Source of the DNA: Pythium myriotylum
Lineage: Eukaryota; Oomycota; Peronosporomycetes; Pythiales; Pythiaceae
Reading direction: 5' to 3'
NCBI GenBank assembly: GCA_023091665.1
Contig: JALJCQ010000031.1
Span: 930,001 to 994,000 of the forward strand
Length of the DNA stretch: 64,000 nucleotides
Under the pieces are notes generated by a model, which saw only the letters and a list, made by a program, of their open reading frames with translations, made no database searches and was not told the origin of the DNA. Position 1 is the stretch's first letter. Every line of letters starts with the position of its first letter. Both the position numbers and the translations under genes were made by a program. Positions 31,013 to 42,287 of the stretch are shown piece by piece.

Positions 31013-31470
31013 AAGTTCGCACCTGAGCTTCAAGAAAATACTTGCGTTTTGTATTCAATCGCTACGTTCGCAATTTTTTTTGGTAAGTGCGGTGGTCTGC
31101 ATCTGACCCATCTGAGTATAACGCAACACAGGTCATTTGACAGGTGAATGTGAGACTTTAATATCGCTTCTTGACGGGTATGATTTCTGACGTTGTCCGA
31201 CCCACTCCACGCCTTATCAGACGCCTAATCAGATCGACGACTCAAGACACAGGTTTACGGTACTTCCCATTGAATTGTTCGATTTTCACTAGTCTATCAG
31301 CTTCTGCGACGCTTCGTCGAGAGAAACATGGTATATTGCAATCTGCGGTTATTGAGATTCTTCGTGGTTATTATGGTATGAAGTGATTGGAGATTCGAGG
31401 TTATTTTGGAATAAACATTTGCGGGTTTGGATGCACGCATCCGTGCTGATAAGCTGGGTTCCGCAGCCAC

Positions 31471-32219
31471 AGATTCGGACGTATTGATATGACAGCTGAG
31501 GTTTTTCCATCCAGTATGCCAGAAATAGAACCGTACAGTGACAGAAAGTTATGACAGCAAAAGTTTTACCCAATCATATCCAGTATCCAATGGACCAATC
31601 AATTCCACAGAGTCAGACGGCAGCAGTCTGGCGGGTCAGTCGACGGGCACGTCGGACACACCACTTGATCGTGGTGACGTGGGTTCAATTCCCACTGCTG
31701 TCAAAAGGCAAGTTAAAGGAGCAATGCTTCATGTGGGTGCCGGGGTTCCCACACAGCAGCCTCGTCGAGCTAGCCCCGGCCTTCCAAAGGCGCGCCATCT
31801 TGAGCTTGAACTCGTTCGTGTACATGCGTCGCCGAGTACCCGACAGCCGCCGCTTCTTCACTCGACGGGCTGGCGCGGGCGGCTCCGGCAGCTCGGGCAG
31901 CTCCGGCTCATCGCTGTCCTCAGACGCCGTGTCGCTGGAGGAGCTGGCGCCGTCCCCCTTCCTCGTGGCGTCGTCGCGCAACCCCCACAGCACGAAACGA
32001 CGAAGCAGGAGATCCTCGTCCATCGTGGGGAGGGTGGAGGGTCAATGGAGCAGTGAGCGCGGGCTTCATCTTGCAGGGCGGGAAAAGTGTGGGGTTGGAT
32101 CGAGTCGATCCACGGCAAGCGTTGATTGGTCGAAAATTTGTATTCTGGCAAAAACCTCAATTTACAGTTTAGCCTCGTTGTCATATCTTTGCGTCTGTCA
32201 TATCAATACATCCGAATCT
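31471..32219. mobile_element. Inverted-repeat-bounded element (degenerate)
   Basis: AGATTCGGACGTATTGATATGACAG-like sequence at 31471 recurs inverted at about 32195-32219 (CTGTCATATCAATACATCCGAATCT-like), followed inward on both sides by AACCTCA and TTCTGGCA. These look like long terminal inverted repeats of a roughly 750-bp element, the right arm carrying a small insertion. The interior has a minus-strand ORF (32023 leftward, starting MDEDLLLRRFVLWGLRDD) with an acidic region and a basic segment RRRMYTNEFKLKMARLWKAG that looks like the start of a helical DNA-binding domain, possibly a truncated first exon of a transposase. No target duplication was fixed. Confidence 0.55.
31616..31702 (+). 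other. tRNA-like sequence (class II, Leu-like 3' half), probably SINE-type
   Basis: Bases 31616-31622 (GACGGCA) pair fully, with one G-T, with 31696-31702 (TGCTGTC). A perfect T arm precedes the 3' acceptor strand: GTGGG/CCCAC around TTCAATT, i.e. an intact B box. The 3' half resembles eukaryotic tRNA-Leu. The middle 56 bases do not fold into a good D arm and anticodon arm, so it is more likely a tRNA-derived SINE head or dead tRNA than a working gene. Confidence 0.5.
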
Positions 32220-33022
32220 GTATTAGGGAGTTTTCTAGGGTTTCTCAGGAAAGGGGTGGATCTTGCGTGCTTCGAACACTCGCTTCAGACCCGGATATCA
32301 CAACTTCTTTGAGGCGGAGACCCGGAACTCTGACACGACACTACAACTAGACCCTCACAAGTCTAGAGGCAGCGAGAAAGAACGGCTTGGAGACGATGGA
32401 GCTCTTGGAGAACTCCTACGGGGAACTTGGCAGGAAGCGCAGGCAAAACCACCCGGCCCTCGGCCAGACTGATCACTTCGGATCGCGACGGTACCCAAAA
32501 CAGGCGGCCGATCGACCAGACTGATCACTTCGAAACTCTTAGTAACTTCCTCGAGATACTGACGGGCTACTGTTGAGGGGGAATCAGGGGGCTTCTGCGA
32601 GAAGGAGGAAAAATTGTGGACTGACTCCCACGGAATTAGCGGCAGAGAATCGCCCCTTTCCGTGGGTTATTGGGTGACAAGCACCCGTTCCTACCTACTG
32701 AAATCTGTCAAATATAAGGTTCCTACTCCTACTGTTTTTATGTGAGATCTCTAAATAAAGAGAAATACGATAACTTGAAGGCCGAATCTGGAATACGGAA
32801 TCTTGACTTGGGCGCCAGACTGTTCACTTAGTCTTGATTTGGGTACTAAGGGTACGCCAGACTGATCACTTCCTTGGGACTTGGTCGTGCACGCCTTCAC
32901 CTGACTGGTCACCTCATGCTCGCAGAACTCATGTCCTCGGAATCGGGGCGCTATACCACAGCCGTCCCCTGCGAAGCTCCAGCACCGCGAAGAAGAGCGA
33001 GCATACTTGGATCGCCGCTCCG
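32220..33022. other. Non-coding stretch 3' of the helicase pseudogene
   Basis: Holds four of the nine CCAGACTGWTCACTTM motifs (32464, 32516, 32815, 32857) and an AT-rich tail with an AATAAA near 32752. No gene. It could be the 3' end of the Myb/helicase element, but no LTR or inverted repeat was confirmed. Confidence 0.4.
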
Positions 33023-35990
33023 TCACAACAGCACTGCATCTTGGGCGTCGCCAATGACTCTTGAGTCGTTAGCGCTGGCCAATTTCCTCATATGGTCTTT
33101 GTCTTTCAGCACCGCGCCAGCTTCCTCGGGTGTCCATCTCGATCTCCCGTACGTGATCCTCATGTCAATCGCTTGTTGGCGGAATTTGGCCCACGTGCTG
33201 TCTTGCGTGAGAGTCTGGTCATCCGCGAGAACGAACATATACTCTTTGGCGCGACTCAGGGACACCAGCAATCGCGAGGGATTATTCTCCAAGAATCCCA
33301 TCTTCACATGGCGTACCATCGAGGTGATCGTAATATCCGCTTCACACCCTTGGCTCGAGTCCACGGTCTTCACCTCCACGACTAGAAAATTCTCGTAGAG
33401 ATCCTTCCACTGCAGGGTGTCCTCCTTCAGTCTCCTGACCTGATCTGCATAGGGGGAGATGACTAGGATACTTTTGCGCCACACCCTATGCGTCATCTTG
33501 GATTGCAGTTTGAGCTGCGCCTTGATCCGCAAGATCAGTTCCATCACCAGCGCCTGTTCGATCACGTTCACGAACTTCTCCTCACTCGCAGTTTTCCGTC
33601 TCCCGTCGGGGTGAAAACCTTCATTGCCTGAGTCGAGCCATATTGCGGACGGTCCTCGAGGCAGGGGGGTCCGTTCTCAACTCCATCTCTAGACCAACTT
33701 GCGTTATCTCGCAGTGGCGGTAGCAGCATCCCAACTAGATAGCCCGGTGTGTTGCTGATAGCGGAGCGCAGGGGGTAGTCATAAAAAGGTTGCAATAGTG
33801 TCACCAAATCTGGTCCACACCGGAAAATGTCCTCCGTCGTTAGCCCCGGGAACTTCATGCCGTAAGATGCATAACAATGCTCGAACGTGTGGAACACAGA
33901 CCAATTGAGCTTGTGCCGTCTCTCATCGCCGGGGAACCTCTCAGCGAAATTTGTCGGCAGCGAGCTGTACCCCCGCAGCTGGTTGGGGTCCCCTGCTAGT
34001 AGCAGCGTGTGCGTACCTTCGCGAAGAGCTTGGATCACCGCGGCCTCCGCAACCTGCGCGCCTTCGTCGATTCGTCGATGATCACCACGTGATTCGCTAG
34101 ATGCTGATATTTCGCACTCCCCATCGTCGCTAATGTGGCAACAAGGACCTTCGCTCGAGCTAACAAATGGTCTTCGTACTTCTTCATTTCGGGTGCCATC
34201 ATGTCGGGCCGGTCAGGGTATATCCGTTCTATTAACACCCGTCTTTTCTTCATGAGTTCGTCGAGGTAGATCCCTGCAAACTCCTGCATGTGAGCATCAC
34301 ATTTCCCAAGCCTCAATATTTCGTCTTCGGGCACTAGGTTCTTCTGCCGGAGTCGTCGGAGGTCCTCATCAATCGCGGCGTTCGTTTCAGACACGACTGC
34401 AATCACTTCCTTGGGGTACGCCTCACGGTGGACGGATATCGCGCGCGTCAGTGTCGTCGTCTTGCCGCAGCCAAACGGGCCGCGCACTAACATGATGCCA
34501 GTCTTCGTAACGAATTCCTCGACCACTCTCATTTGGCTTGGTCTCAGGATGAGCGACTTCGACCACATCCTCACTTTCTTCGCTCGGGTCTGTTGAGGTC
34601 GCGGGCGTTCCTTCTGATGCATGTCCCGCATGGCAAGCGCCGTGACGAGCGGCGCAGGTCGCGACGCCGCTTGGTCTATCGCCAGGAAACGTCGCACGTA
34701 GTTCAGTAAACTTGTCCTCGGGACCCACATTAAATCGAGTCTGCTTGGTTGGGCTGACGTGATACTCGCGTTCGTGACTATAAACCACCGGGGTCCAGAT
34801 CTCATAAACACCCCGCGGCCCAATACCTGACGCTCGTGTAAATATCTCTCGCCCGCCACCACCGCCCCGTAATCCCATGGTGAGAGCTGCGCTTCGCAGA
34901 CCTGCTGATCTGTAGTCATATCTAGAGAGAGATATAACGTGGTCATCGAGCACAATAACGACTGAAGATGGATCACCGATCTTGCACCATCGCTCCCTTG
35001 TTCGTCACCTTCGCTTCCACCGCCAGGCCACTCTTCTGACATCTGATTAGTCATCGATCCCCCTGAGAGCCTCAGCCGGACACATTTCCCGTCTCGCTTG
35101 ATGGGTGGCAAGTCGGGGCCTTCAGTGGCGTAGAGCATCTCGAGATGCGTCGCAAGCGCGCCCGCTAGCAGGTAGTCTTTCACGCTCGTGAAGTAGTCGA
35201 AGTTGACCCGTCGCATCTTGAAATATCGCCAGTGTCTACATTCGCCTTCGTACTGGAAATGCGGGTGGTTCACATCGTACGCTAAGCAGCAGTCTTTGTC
35301 TCGACACTCTCCGTTCTTAATTGTCCACATCTCCCTCAAGAATATTGCGCGCGATTCTTCGCCGCGCGAGAGGATTGTTCCGGCCAGCATCAATTCCCTC
35401 AGCAAACACTTGTCGACGGGGGGTGCCGGACCGTCAGGAAGGCGCATCTTGTCCAGGCCACCTTCAATCATATCTTCCACACGCTGCTCACTATCCTTGT
35501 AAAACGTCCTCAACTTGGAGTCTGGTGCGAGATCACTCGCTTTCAAACGATCGCATGTGTCGGCTGAGAGAACTTTCCTTGATTGGTCTGGAGCTATTCG
35601 GACGGTGATGTATTGTGGTGCACCATCGTGTGCATTTCGCCACACCACTTCGTCCTCCTCTACCATCGGCGCAGCGTGTGGTGGGTCTTGAGGCCCTTGG
35701 ATCTCGTGGGATCCGCCTTTGCTGCTCTCTGCGGCATGGTCTTCCAAACTGGAGGGAGCGTGCCCCCCCCCGGAAGGGACCAGACTGTTCACTACGCTTC
35801 GACTGGCGACTGGTTCCTTGGCCAGACTGATCACTTCAGATGGAGGGTCCACTAAAAGGTCGACCAAGTTAGTTGCCTTCGCTACCTCCGCCAGACTGTT
35901 CACTCCAGCTTGTGCGGCCTCTGACAAACCTTCCAGACTGTTCACTTCGTCTTCACCGTCCACTAATGGGGTAGCCAGACTGATCACTTC
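32464..35990. repeat. Dispersed motif CCAGACTGWTCACTTM, nine copies
   Basis: Near-identical 16-mers at 32464, 32516, 32815, 32857, 35780, 35822, 35891, 35933 and 35975, all in the same orientation. The core is CAGACTGATCACTT or CAGACTGTTCACTT. Five lie inside the helicase ORF, where the reverse strand encodes repeated EVISLA/VNSLA; four lie downstream, outside any intact ORF. Confidence 0.8.
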
Positions 35991-36503
35991 GGGTGCGTGG
36001 TCCGAAACTTCGTCAGCCTTGGACGAAGCTTGAGCAGTCGGAACGTCGGCCCCTGTATCTGCTGGCACGCCTTCATGCACTAGAGTTGGAGGTGTTCCGT
36101 CCGTAGCACCTTCGCTCACGCTTCCTCCGGGAGCCTGCAGTTCGTGGGTCTCAGTCTCTCTGGGCGCTGGAGTTTCTCCAGTAGTTCCCGCGATCACACT
36201 GGCGCTGTCCTCAAGGCTCTCGCCCGCGTCCGTCGCTCTGACACCGTCTTCTTGCTCCAAGTCCGTCGACAGATTCTCTGCTTGGCCGCTCATCCCTTGG
36301 TCCGTGTCTCGCTTGGACCCTTCACTTGCTTGCTGGCTGCAATATTCTACGATGGCCGTCACCTCACCAAGAGCTTGTGCCACAGCAAGGTCGACGTCTT
36401 CTTCATCAGGTCCGGCTGGGTCATTCGTTGGTGCGTCATCATCTGACTCTTCATTCACGCCCTCGAACGAGATCTCGTCTCCACTCTCGACGACGCTCTC
36501 GAC
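33023..36503 (-). pseudogene. SF1 (UPF1-like) helicase, frame-broken
   Basis: Large superfamily-1 helicase gene. The N-terminal 300 residues are acidic and low-complexity with repeated EVISLA/VNSLA units. A Cys/His cluster (CRDKDCC, GECRHWR) follows. The helicase core has a Q-type motif LRPSQMRVVEEF, Walker A GPFGCGKTTT, Walker B VVIIDE, motif III AGDPNQLRG, motif IV ISPYADQVRRL, motif V VDSSQGCEADI and motif VI LVSLSRAKEY. Two lesions break it: an 8-bp tandem duplication (TCGTCGAT twice, 34064-34079) right at Walker B, and a one-base shift near 33600. Upstream it is in the same frame as the Myb/SANT ORF, separated only by a TAG at 36506-36504. Probably transposon-borne; exact element type unknown. 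Confidence 0.8.
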
Positions 36504-37499
36504 CTACGCACTGTCAGATCGCAGGGCTAGTAGCGTCTCAGCCAATACGGCGCTTGGCATCGTGTACTCCGCGTGGGCGACGGTCTTCCCTGGCTGAGTG
36601 GCACCACCTTGGTTGGATTCGCACACAAACGGCTCGATGAGGATTCCTTGGCCTGGACTGGCTTCCTTCTCTTCTGTCGAGCCACCGACTTCCCCATCGA
36701 TAACTTTCAGCTCCTTCCAACGACGACGCACAGCAAACTCGGAGACTTCCAACGCTGCCGAGAGTTCTTTAATCGCTTGTCCGCGCTTCCGTTTCTCTTG
36801 CTTCATAGCCTGACGAATCTGTTGGTCGTCCTTGTCCGTCCACCGCCTGGGCAGCTTCGTCGCCTCGGGTCTCCCATCACGTAAGGTGTTCAGTCGTTTA
36901 TTGATGGCCACAATGGTGCGGTCACCAATGGGTACTCCGTCTCGTTCTCCGAGGGCAAGGAGTTCGCTCTGTATCGCTTCGTGACATATAGCTGCGCCCT
37001 CGTCCTTATGCGCGTGTAGAGCCTTCACCAATACGGCGTCTTCGTCGGGATGCCATACTCGGCGCGCCATTGTCAGCATTTGTCGGTCAGTGGCCGTCCT
37101 CTGGTCGCTTGAACGGTTGCTCTTGCGACTCGAATCTCGCTCTGAGATGCTGGAGAGCTTGGTCATCACTGTCTTGTACTCTCGAGATGTCCACCCGTGA
37201 GCCTGGACCTTATCAAGATACTTCGCATATATGTCTCGGTTCGAGGTCTTCGCCTTCTTCTCTGCAGTCAGAAACGCTTCCTGCTCAGGCGTCCACTTGG
37301 TGAGCTTGGGCTCTGTATTCTTCCTCAACTCTAGATCTCGTTGGCAGCGAGCTCGGCAGGCATTAGCATCACGCAATGGGTGTCCGGTAACTTCGTTGAT
37401 CTTGTTGAATTCCTCAGCGAACCGGTCCCACGTCCACTTGTTGCGGTCATTCAGCTCGTACAGGACGCGTAAATCGGCGAAGGAGAAGATGATGATCAT
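36504..37499 (-). CDS. Myb/SANT-like DNA-binding protein
   Basis: ORF with at least three tryptophan-headed Myb/SANT-like repeats: KWTPEQEAFLTAEKKAKTSN, RVWHPDEDAVLVKALHAHKD and RWTDKDDQQIRQAMKQEKRK, the last followed by a helix (VSEFAVRRRWKELKV). I start at 37499 (MIIIFSFADLRVLYELND) because the upstream Met lies in the antisense of the MULE. It ends at TAG 36506-36504, after which the same frame stays open into the helicase. The C-terminal 60 residues are linker-like. Probably the DNA-binding part of a transposable element; a second, piggyBac-split relative lies at 57540-58046. Confidence 0.68.
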   Translation of the reverse strand: MIIIFSFADLRVLYELNDRNKWTWDRFAEEFNKINEVTGHPLRDANACRARCQRDLELRKNTEPKLTKWTPEQEAFLTAEKKAKTSNRDIYAKYLDKVQAHGWTSREYKTVMTKLSSISERDSSRKSNRSSDQRTATDRQMLTMARRVWHPDEDAVLVKALHAHKDEGAAICHEAIQSELLALGERDGVPIGDRTIVAINKRLNTLRDGRPEATKLPRRWTDKDDQQIRQAMKQEKRKRGQAIKELSAALEVSEFAVRRRWKELKVIDGEVGGSTEEKEASPGQGILIEPFVCESNQGGATQPGKTVAHAEYTMPSAVLAETLLALRSDSA

Positions 37500-37526
37500 T
37501 TTGCCATTGGACCCACGTCGAAGGCG

Positions 37527-38839
37527 ATGCTTGAGGCTTGTTTCGCTATCTGTGAGGCAGGTCCAGCGATCCTCCATGCTGATGCTACATTTAAACTTAG
37601 CGACCTTGGCTATCCTATCATAACGTGCGGCGTGACGGACAAAGGCAGATCGTATCAGATAGCTGCTCTATTCATTGTCAGCCACCGTACGACGGACGAC
37701 TATGCCAACTGCATGCGAAGCTTAAATCGCCTGACACGGAGGTTGTATAAGAAGACACTCAGTGTTCACGCTGTCATGGGCGACGCGGAGGTGCAAGAGT
37801 TCGCGCACAAGCCGGTTCTTATGTGTTATTTTCACGTTCTGTACAATGTCCGACGTCACACGAGGTCGCTCCACTCGGCGTGGGGCGCCGAGTGGAGCAT
37901 GAAGCGGATTTATTCCGAATTCAAGCGCGCGAGCTCGCTAGGTGGCGCTCAATCAAGGAGTTAAAAGGGTTTGCTGACTACTTCTACAAGCAGTGGCTCC
38001 AAGGCCGCTACACTAAGTGGCAAGTTTTCCGCACACCGGCCGGGTTTGCATCGACAAATAACCCTTGTGAGACTTTTAACGCAACAGTGAAGAACTTCGT
38101 CGGCCGAAGAAGATTTCACATGCAAATGCTCATCAAACAGCTCATTGATGTGATTGACTCCAGAAATCCCGTAAAGCCAGTTTTGTCGAGTGTGGTTCCA
38201 GAGCCTGTCAGGAAGCTCAAGGACGCAGCGGAGTACTACATTGAAAATGATCTGGTTGCAGTCACGAAGAGTGGGAGCGGCAATTTCGTGCGGGTGCGTC
38301 ACCTCGACATCATGCGCAACGTGCAAGATTCTGAGAAAGCAACCTACCCAGAACACTTTACCGATGACACCGACCCCGCCGTGGTCGAAGCAAATCATCA
38401 TCAAGACGTTCTCCGCGAAGCTTCCGTCTCAATGGCTGTGTGGGAGGGTGCAATTGAAGACGACAAGTCAAAGCGCGCAGGCGCTCGACTCTACACAAAG
38501 TATGTCGAGTGGAGTTTGCGTCGTGCCCACCGGCAAGACATGCCAAGTGCCGGTTGGGTAGTGGATCCTGTGAAATGCGTGTGCGAGTGTGCATACTTCT
38601 TCAAGTTTGCAACGTGTGCACACATTTTAATTGCTAGGAAGTACACGGGGAGGACGGCTGACAAAAAGCTAAGAAGCCGCGTTGTTGGAAAGGTCCCAGG
38701 CAAAAGGAAGGGGGCACAGACAGGAGTACGTAGCAAGACTAAGAATGCGAAGCGCGCATCATGCCAAGTCCCCAAGCTCGACCTGAGCAAATTCCATCCG
38801 ACTCAGTCTCATTGGGTCCGTTGTCGAGTCCGTCGCTAA
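37527..38839 (+). pseudogene. MULE transposase, 5'-truncated and frameshifted
   Basis: Mutator-like transposase remnant. The first segment has the DDE start LHADATFKLSDLGYPIITCG and the second-Asp region (VHAVMGDAEVQEFAHK, MCYFHV). After a frameshift near 37938-37945 the frame continues with LKGFADYFYKQWL and TNNPCETFNATVKNF. The SWIM zinc finger is CECAYFFKFATCAH, followed by a basic tail. The N-terminal third is missing: homology stops near 37475-37527, where the Myb/SANT ORF begins on the other strand. No terminal inverted repeat found. Confidence 0.85.
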
Positions 38840-40386
38840 GAAGGGAGGATCCAGACAATTCAGACTTGCTGTCGGTTGCGGTGCATTCACACGAGCCTTT
38901 TTCAACGCATTCACAGTTACGAGTGACGCCCAGTTATCACCAGTCTTCTGTCGACAACGACCATTTGGTCCTCACCCGTGACTCTGCTCAAGCAACTTCT
39001 TTGTGGGGTGAAGCCTGGCTGCCGACATCATTTCACGGGTTTGGATGGGCTTCGAACGACCTTCGCATGGTTTCACCCTCTCTGCCGTTCTGCTCAAGCT
39101 CTCCAGTCAATGGTGCTATTTACAATCCCACAGCGCTATCGTTGATTCAAGAGGCCTCCGATGAACCTTGCGGTCGTAACGGACTCGGTCAGAGCAGATA
39201 CGATCTCGTTCAAAGCTATTCGGTTTTGGCCTCAATTTCTCCAAACGAAATGCCACACGGTCAACTACATACAGGTACGTCCCAGGCGCTCTGGATAGGT
39301 GCCAATGTGCTCTGAAAGCTTCTGTGTATAACCATGCAGGCCCCGAAACGGCGCAGTTCGCCATCGACAACAGTCGTTTCGCAAGCGATACGTTCCATCC
39401 TTCAAGCCCGCAGCGTCTTCTGTCGCCGCCTCGCCAAACCTTGGGCGGTAGACCGCGTCTTGCATCTGGTGCTCTATCCATCGACTACATCTGCAACTAG
39501 GAACGACTACAGTCGGTTGCACACAGGCTCTTAGGTTGGTTCTCGTGTTCATTCCCGTTGACTGTGAATTGGTTGTCCACCTATCGTATTGCTGATTGCC
39601 ATATTGCTGATTGTTCTTTTCTCGTTCTTGTTTGTAGAATTCCAATTTCATGTTGGTTCTTTTCAAAATAGTTCCCGTGGAGTTTATTTTTCACAAACAG
39701 CATTGCCGCTGTCTCTGCTAGGGTTCGACGCCTCACAATGAGACGCTTTGCGGTCTGCATGTGAGGCTAGGGGCGCTACCGCCACGTGACATGTCTGTCC
39801 AGATCCCGTCGAGACACCCACGAAGTCTGTGCGCGTCATGTACTGGTGAGTCAGGCAACAGACGGCCAATGGTCCAAGCCTCCCGACGCTGGACCATGCT
39901 TCCCAACGCCGTGATTGGCACCGCAAAACCGACCGCGGGCTACCACCACACGGGCTGGCACCACACGAAAGCCTTCCACTCGACGCCGCAGTTGCGGGCT
40001 GGCGCCACACGAAACCACGACGTCGCCGAAGGTATCAGGTGAAGTCTGGCCGGTGTAGATGAACAGTGACCGTTGCCGGCAACACAAATATGTATGGTGA
40101 GTAGTGACCAAGCAGGCTGATGTTCTCCACAGAAAGCTCATCCGCCCGGTCTCCCAGCAATCACCCTTTTTACTGATTTTCACTTTGATGCTCCACAGAA
40201 AACTCGTCCGCCCGGTCTCCCAATCACCCTCTTCACTGATTTTCCCTTGGATTCTCCACAGAAAGCTGATTTTCCCTTGGATTCTCCACAGAAAGCTCGT
40301 CCGCCCCGTGTCCCAGCAACCCTCTCCACCACAGCTCTCCGACGGGCTTGCCAGTGATCGAGTTCTACCCACCGTGCCACGTGACA
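38840..40386. other. Non-coding, with degenerate tandem repeats
   Basis: No supported gene. Bases 40115-40320 contain four to five degenerate copies of a unit containing CTCCACAGAAAGCTCRTCCG, CCCGGTCTCCCA and CTGATTTTC, spaced about 40-70 bp. Bases 39945-40020 hold shorter repeats of GGGCTGGCRCCACACGAAA. A long ORF at 38761-39315 overlaps the MULE end and shows no domain. Confidence 0.55.
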
Positions 40387-42143
40387 ATGAAGGGTGATAG
40401 TTTGTCCCGGCGTATCTTCAAAAAAGTGTGTGTCGAAGTCATTGGCGACGAGAGGATTGTCAGCACGAAGAAACTCAAGCTTCTGCGGAAACACATCCCA
40501 TATAACGACAGGGATCGTGTCCGACGAGAGCTAACCGTATATTTTCGTGATCATGATCAAACTTATCGCCAGAATTGGGAATTGGCAATAGTAGCAGCGT
40601 TGCCGCTTCATGCTGCAACCGAAGAGGTCAAGCGACATGATCCCCCCTATCTATTAGCAGCCCCTGACCAGCCAGCACCCCCCCCCCCCCCCCCCCCCGA
40701 GCAACCAGCAGCTCCTCATCAAGCAGCAATCACTGAGCAGCGAGCAAACTCGGAACCGCGCGCACCTGACCAAGCTGGTATCGGTGAGTGCGTTTTTTTT
40801 TTGTTGAAAATCTCTGTGGTGTCGGGTACTTCCACTTACTAAGTATTTCTCGTGCAGGTACTCATGGTCGAGATGAGGTACAACTAACAAGCGAAAGAAC
40901 ACCTCTCCGAGGTGCCGAAGCGACAGCATCATCGCGCGAGCGAGTCTCCATAGAAGAGGAGGCGGGTGATGTCGCGTTCTCTGAGGAAAATACTACAACT
41001 ACCAATCACGACGCGACACACCAACACGGAATCGGTCGGTATCAAATGTCTGTTTGTCTTTGAGATGTGGTTTCTTCTGAAATGTCAACGTTGCTTATGT
41101 AGTTTCCGCTGATGAAGCGGTGGTTCATCTAATCGGCCTTGGTGCGTGCAATCCGGACGTAGCTTGTGATCCTTTCATCTAACGTAACCGCTTGCTCATC
41201 ACAAGGTGGGAATTACCAAGAAACTGACCTGCTTCAAGCCACTCGTCTGGATCGCGATGCGCTAGACGCACAAGGTGTGTTAAGGGTTGTTCATCTGGTG
41301 AAATTTTGTAATAGTGTATCTGTGGGTTTGTGATGTAGGTGATGCAATTCACCATGGACCGATGGCTGAACAGGACGAGATTATAGAGGTTCACGTGATT
41401 CCACTGGATGAGAGTGCCGGCGAAGAAGCCTCCGAAGCGGTGGTACAACTTCCACCTAATACAATCAATGATGGCGCTGCAGAGGGTGACAGTGTACAAG
41501 CAGGTCTCCCACCCGGTCATTACCCATACCGTCGGATTTTGATGGTGCGGTACCGTCGTGCCGCGAAATTGCCAACGATCAAGAGCGCAGGCTCACAGAG
41601 GCTGCCGTGGCGGAGTTCGGTCTCACATCTGATGCTGAATCGGATGCATCGGGTGAATCTGTTCAAATTGTCGGTGCCGTACCAGCCCCAGATTTTGATT
41701 CTGATGATAATGCAAGCGAGTATGAAGACGCGATCGGCGAGGCACCAGCCCCGCCGAGATCTCCAACAGCCACAGTAGAACCACGAGCGGTTCCGAACGA
41801 TGAATGCTTCATCTGCACTCGTCCTCTACGGTCTGTTTTGCAGACGGTAATTAGGTGCTCATGGTGCCCGTGCATTGGTCACAGAAACTGCCTCGAGACG
41901 TGGTTTGCGGTGAATCCTACGTGTCCCAATTGTCCACGACAGAACCACCGATACGGCCTTCGTGCTCGCCCTCTGCCTATGTGCGAAATTTGCAGTCAGA
42001 CAATCCAGCCTGACGCTGCAAGCCAGTCGGGGACCAACTGCCACCACCATTTCCATGTTGCGTGTCTAATCGGCTACGGTCCGACCATCCAGTGTCCAAC
42101 TGACCAGCAAGTCGTACTTGTTGAACCACAGTACCTAGCGTAA
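40387..42143 (+). CDS. RING-type zinc-finger protein, six exons
   Basis: Exons 40387-40783, 40858-41034, 41104-41142, 41206-41274, 41339-41503, 41584-42143; 468 aa, all introns phase 1 and GT-AG. The N-terminal 90 residues (KGDSLSRRIFKKVCVEVIGD) are a globular helical region of unknown family. A poly-Pro run encoded by a C homopolymer (about 40678-40698) follows, then acidic small exons. The C-terminus has a RING-like domain (CFICTRPL, CSWCPCIGHRNCLETWF, CPNC) and a second partial one (CEICSQTI, CHHHFHVACL) lacking a final CPxC. It is probably a ubiquitin ligase. The last intron's acceptor (ATCAAG) is the weakest call; it was chosen because it keeps phase 1. Confidence 0.75.
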
Positions 42144-42287
42144 GCCTAGTCAACAATAGTTATACATTAATCAAGTATAGCGACCACCACAGATTTCAAG
42201 CCACGATATTAACCATACTCAATTCAAGTCTAGCGACCGGTTCTGATTTCAAGCCATTGCAAGTGAATTCCCAATAACGTATTTAGG

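Noticed and set aside
31616..31702. Calling a functional tRNA-Leu gene
   Set aside because: D and anticodon arms do not fold; only the acceptor stem and T arm are good, so kept as tRNA-like.
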